Under the pieces are notes generated by a model that had not been told where the DNA came from, ran no database searches, and worked only from the letters and a program-made list of their open reading frames with translations. Positions 6,130-8,064 of a DNA stretch of 8,064 nt are shown in pieces. The stretch comes from Oscillospiraceae bacterium (GTDB lineage: Bacteria; Bacillota; Clostridia; Oscillospirales; Ruminococcaceae). Within the stretch, counting starts at the first letter, position 1. The number at the start of each line of letters is the position of its first letter. A program made the translations under genes and the position numbers. The stretch is from contig JAITFV010000165.1 of NCBI GenBank assembly GCA_031281115.1, forward strand, positions 1 to 8,064, read 5' to 3'.

Positions 6130-6978
6130 CTATATATTCCTGTGCAATGCCGCCGCGTTATAACCTTTTTCCATGAGCCAGTCACGGAAATACTCGGCAA
6201 GCGTAACGCTTCTGTGTCGCCCGCCTGTGCAGCCGAATGCAATCGTCAAGCGGCTTTTCCCCTCCCTGATATACTCGGGAACCATAAATTCAAGAAGGCT
6301 CGAAAGTCGCAAAATCAAGTCTTTTGTGCAGTCCGACTTCATTACATAATCACGCACTTCCGCATCAAGACCGGTTTTTTCTTTCAATTCGTCCACGTAA
6401 AAAGGATTCGGCAGAAACCGTACATCGAACAGTAAATCAGCCTGCCCCGAAAAATTATGCTTGAATCCGAACGACATACAAGTTATCATCATTGAATCGG
6501 AAAAATCGTGTTTTAACAAATCGAAAACGTGCTCTTTCAAACGCGAAACTCCGATTCCGCCGGTATCAATATACAAATCTGCCGACTGCTTGAGCGGTTC
6601 GAGAATTTCATTCTCGGCTGCAATTGCCTTGTCCAAATCGCCGCTCGCAACATCAATCAGCGGGTGACGTCTACGTGTCTCGTTGAAGCGTTTTTTTATA
6701 ATCTCCGTTTCTGCGTCTGTGTACAGAAGCCGCACGTTGTAGCCCCGCTCGCGTAGTTCCCGAAGCCGCTCGGGAAGCGACAAAAACATCGTACCGCCGC
6801 GAATATCGGTGACAAGCGCGATTCGTTCGATTTCGGTGTTGTCCTTGCAAATTTCTGCAAATATAGGAATCAGCTGCGGCGGTAAATTATCTGCGCAAAA
6901 ATAACCGGCATCCTCAAGAACATCTGCGACGCAGGATTTCCCCGAACCCGAAAGCCCTGTAATAATCAATATTTCCAC
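6130..6978 (-). CDS. rapZ: RapZ/YvcJ family nucleotide-binding protein (RNase adapter type)
   Basis: A 282-residue P-loop protein. Walker A is GLSGSGKS (8-15), followed by CADNLPP (28-34), DIRGG (58-62), RFNETRRRHPL (97-107), FGFKH and FDVRFLPNPFYVDELK (169-199), and the C-terminal signature GCTGGRHRSV (249-258). In E. coli RapZ guides RNase E to the small RNA GlmZ and so controls GlmS and amino-sugar supply. In Bacillota the YvcJ members hydrolyse GTP/ATP but their RNA role is less clear, so the exact function here is inferred. It starts with GTG, sharing one base with the murB stop (TAGTG), and has GAGGTG 8 bases upstream. The pairing with murB fits an envelope-precursor role. It is followed after 8 bases by whiA, without the usual yvcK. 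Confidence 0.95.
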   Translation of the reverse strand: MEILIITGLSGSGKSCVADVLEDAGYFCADNLPPQLIPIFAEICKDNTEIERIALVTDIRGGTMFLSLPERLRELRERGYNVRLLYTDAETEIIKKRFNETRRRHPLIDVASGDLDKAIAAENEILEPLKQSADLYIDTGGIGVSRLKEHVFDLLKHDFSDSMMITCMSFGFKHNFSGQADLLFDVRFLPNPFYVDELKEKTGLDAEVRDYVMKSDCTKDLILRLSSLLEFMVPEYIREGKSRLTIAFGCTGGRHRSVTLAEYFRDWLMEKGYNAAALHRNI

Positions 6979-7895
6979 TACCCCAACACCTCAACTTCCC
7001 GTTCCAGCATAATTCCTGTTTCCTTGAAAACCCGTTCTTTCACTGCTTCTATAAGTTTAAGCACATCACTGCAGGTCGCGCCGCCTTTGTTTATAATAAA
7101 ACCCGCGTGTTTCTCGCTTACCTGCGCTCCGCCCACACTGAAACCTTTCAAGCCGCAAACGTCAATAAGCCGCGAAGCGTAACCACCCTCCGGCCGCTTA
7201 AAAGTGCTGCCTGCGCTGGGAAATTCTAACGGTTGCTTCTCTCTGCGGCGATTCATGAAATCGTCCATCTTTGCAGTAATTTGCGCTTTATCGCCCTTGG
7301 AAAGTTGAAACTCCGCTGAAACGATTATTTTCCCGCTCCCTGTGAAAGGGCTTTTTCTGTAAGAAAAATTCTCTCTTTCTTTCAGGCAGTCAAGTTCTGC
7401 GTAATTACCGTTGCCGTCAAGATAATCGCAACTATGAAGCCGATTCGCGATTTCCCCATCATACGCCCCCGCGTTCATATAAATCGCGCCGCCGACCGTT
7501 CCGGGGATTCCGTAAGCGAACTCTAAACCTGTCAGCGAAGCGTCCCGCGCCGCAAGACATAAAGCCGTCAAGCTTACGCCCGCTCCGCAAACAACAAAGC
7601 CGCTTTTTTCATCTGCGGCTGTAAGCGCAAAGTCCTTACCGAGCAACAACACAACGCCCCTCACGCCCTCATCGCGTACAAGGATATTACTGCCGTTTCC
7701 GAATATACGGTAAGGAAGCCTGTTTTCCTTGCAGAAAAGCAGGGCTTTTTTCAACATATCATAGTTGGCAACCTTAACCAGCGCGTCACACGGACCGCCG
7801 ATTTTAAATGTTGTGTGCGGCGCGAGCGGCGCGTTCATTTTAAACTCCGCGCCGTAATTTTTGCATATTTCTTCAAGTTTATTATAATTATTCAT
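6978..7895 (-). CDS. murB: UDP-N-acetylenolpyruvoylglucosamine reductase (MurB)
   Basis: FAD-dependent, NADPH-using reduction of UDP-GlcNAc-enolpyruvate to UDP-MurNAc, the second committed step of peptidoglycan synthesis, in the cytosol. At 305 residues it is the usual length for the Bacillota form. HTTFKIGGP (27-35) and FGNGSNILVRDEG (65-77) form the FAD-binding fold, with GIPGTVGGAIYMNAGAYDGE (129-148), the arginine-bearing YRKS (179-182), the catalytic serine in AGSTFKRP (S230), GAQVSEKHAGFIIN (256-269) and the terminal LEREVEVLG carrying the conserved acid. The start is ATG at 7895; no strong Shine-Dalgarno is present (the nearest, AGGA, is about 18 bases away), so initiation may be weak or unconventional. 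It is the first complete gene of the run, 70 bases after hprK, with a possible promoter in that gap. Confidence 0.96.
   Translation of the reverse strand: MNNYNKLEEICKNYGAEFKMNAPLAPHTTFKIGGPCDALVKVANYDMLKKALLFCKENRLPYRIFGNGSNILVRDEGVRGVVLLLGKDFALTAADEKSGFVVCGAGVSLTALCLAARDASLTGLEFAYGIPGTVGGAIYMNAGAYDGEIANRLHSCDYLDGNGNYAELDCLKERENFSYRKSPFTGSGKIIVSAEFQLSKGDKAQITAKMDDFMNRRREKQPLEFPSAGSTFKRPEGGYASRLIDVCGLKGFSVGGAQVSEKHAGFIINKGGATCSDVLKLIEAVKERVFKETGIMLEREVEVLG
6987..6992 (-). promoter_or_regulatory. Ribosome binding site for the GTG start of rapZ
   Basis: GAGGTG on the minus strand, inside the last codons of murB, 8 bases before the GTG at 6978. It supports this non-ATG start; the first in-frame methionine is otherwise at residue 64, beyond the Walker A motif, so initiation there would lose the P-loop. 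Confidence 0.6.
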
Positions 7896-7933
7896 AGTTT
7901 TATTTTATGCTGTTCCTGTTAAGTATAAACCTA

Positions 7934-7968
7934 ATTGTCAATTATCCATTGTCAACTGTCAATTGTCA
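7934..7968 (-). repeat. Five tandem heptanucleotide repeats (TGACAAT) at the hprK 3' end
   Basis: On the minus strand the units are TGACAAT (7968-7962), TGACAGT (7961-7955), TGACAAT (7954-7948), GGATAAT (7947-7941) and TGACAAT (7940-7934). Three units are identical, one differs by one base and one by two. The first unit supplies the TGA stop of hprK. Head-to-tail heptamers of this kind resemble the short tandem repeats dispersed in intergenic regions of some bacteria, so copies elsewhere in the genome are likely, but that is inference. Confidence 0.85.
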
Positions 7969-7969
7969 C
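7941..7969 (-). promoter_or_regulatory. Possible sigma-A-type promoter for murB, built from the heptad repeat
   Basis: On the minus strand GTGACA (7969-7964) and GATAAT (7946-7941) are separated by exactly 17 bases. Each matches the consensus TTGACA/TATAAT at five of six positions. Transcription would start near 7934, giving a leader of about 40 bases before the murB ATG. The -10 is the variant fourth unit of the heptad repeat and the -35 overlaps the hprK stop. A TATACT at 7922-7927 has no good -35 partner. Because the repeat by nature contains TTGACA-like strings, a chance match is possible. Confidence 0.4.
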
Positions 7970-8064
7970 GAGTGTTCCCAGTCGGTAACTGTATTGCTCG
8001 CTTCCATATTTAAACCTAAGTTGTCGAGTAACTCCTGCGCTGCGTTATAGCCCATCTTCTTCTG
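7966..8064 (-). CDS. hprK: HPr kinase/phosphorylase, C-terminal fragment (cut by window edge)
   Basis: Only the last 32 residues are present, reading QKKMGYNAAQELLDNLGLNM and ending TDWEHS before a TGA at 7966-7968. The string KKMGYNAA followed by a short amphipathic helix matches the C-terminus of clostridial HprK, and hprK is the usual neighbour upstream of murB-rapZ in Bacillota. HprK phosphorylates and dephosphorylates Ser46 of HPr and drives carbon catabolite control; its kinase P-loop would lie outside this window. The tail after the helix looks longer than usual by roughly 10-15 residues, and the stop codon is the first base triplet of the heptad repeat. Identification rests on a short match plus context. 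Confidence 0.7.
   Translation of the reverse strand, partial: QKKMGYNAAQELLDNLGLNMEASNTVTDWEHS

Noticed and set aside
7934..7968. CRISPR array or transposon end
   Set aside because: The units are 7 bases, head to tail with no spacers, and no terminal inverted repeats or transposase are nearby.
189..8064. Hidden defence, toxin-antitoxin or secondary-metabolite system
   Set aside because: Every open frame of size belongs to a recognisable housekeeping family except the methyltransferase, which alone is not evidence for such a system.

Overview
This window is a densely packed, single-strand gene block. Every gene reads leftward on the minus strand, and coding sequence fills almost everything from 189 to 8064. 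The content (HPr kinase C-terminus, MurB, RapZ/YvcJ, WhiA) and the order hprK-murB-rapZ-whiA are characteristic of Bacillota (Firmicutes). Moderate GC, short intergenic gaps and clostridial-type AroA, AroC and PheA sequences suggest an anaerobic Clostridia member, perhaps Oscillospirales-like. The class-level placement is inference from gene order and protein style, not from a search.

Layout in the direction of transcription (right to left): the last 32 codons of hprK (7966-8064); a 70-bp gap with five heptanucleotide repeats that also carry the hprK stop codon and a promoter-like sequence; murB (6978-7895); rapZ (6130-6978, GTG start); whiA (5348-6121); aroB (4291-5358); aroA (3121-4287); aroC (2151-3131); a small-molecule-type SAM methyltransferase of unknown substrate (1408-2154); an 85-bp gap with two small hairpins; pheA (189-1322). 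The remaining 188 bases hold no gene. They contain a compact four-way-junction palindrome cluster (31-114) and another GC hairpin at the left edge.

From murB to the methyltransferase the genes overlap or lie within 8 bases of each other (1-base, 11-base, 11-base and 4-base overlaps), so they very probably form one operon with translational coupling. The first part serves cell envelope and growth control: MurB makes UDP-MurNAc, RapZ is a nucleotide-binding regulator, and WhiA is a division-linked DNA-binding protein. The second part is the chorismate route: AroB makes 3-dehydroquinate, AroA makes EPSP, AroC makes chorismate, and PheA converts chorismate to phenylpyruvate. aroF/aroG, aroD, aroE, aroK and an aminotransferase are not in the window.

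Most of the window is ordinary housekeeping. The points worth a second look are the absence of yvcK between rapZ and whiA, a WhiA about 50 residues short in its first homing-endonuclease-like half, the fusion of the aro genes onto the murB-rapZ-whiA operon, the AT-rich methyltransferase inside the aro run, the heptad repeat at the hprK end, and the four-way-junction element after pheA. No defence system, CRISPR array, insertion sequence or RNA gene was recognised.
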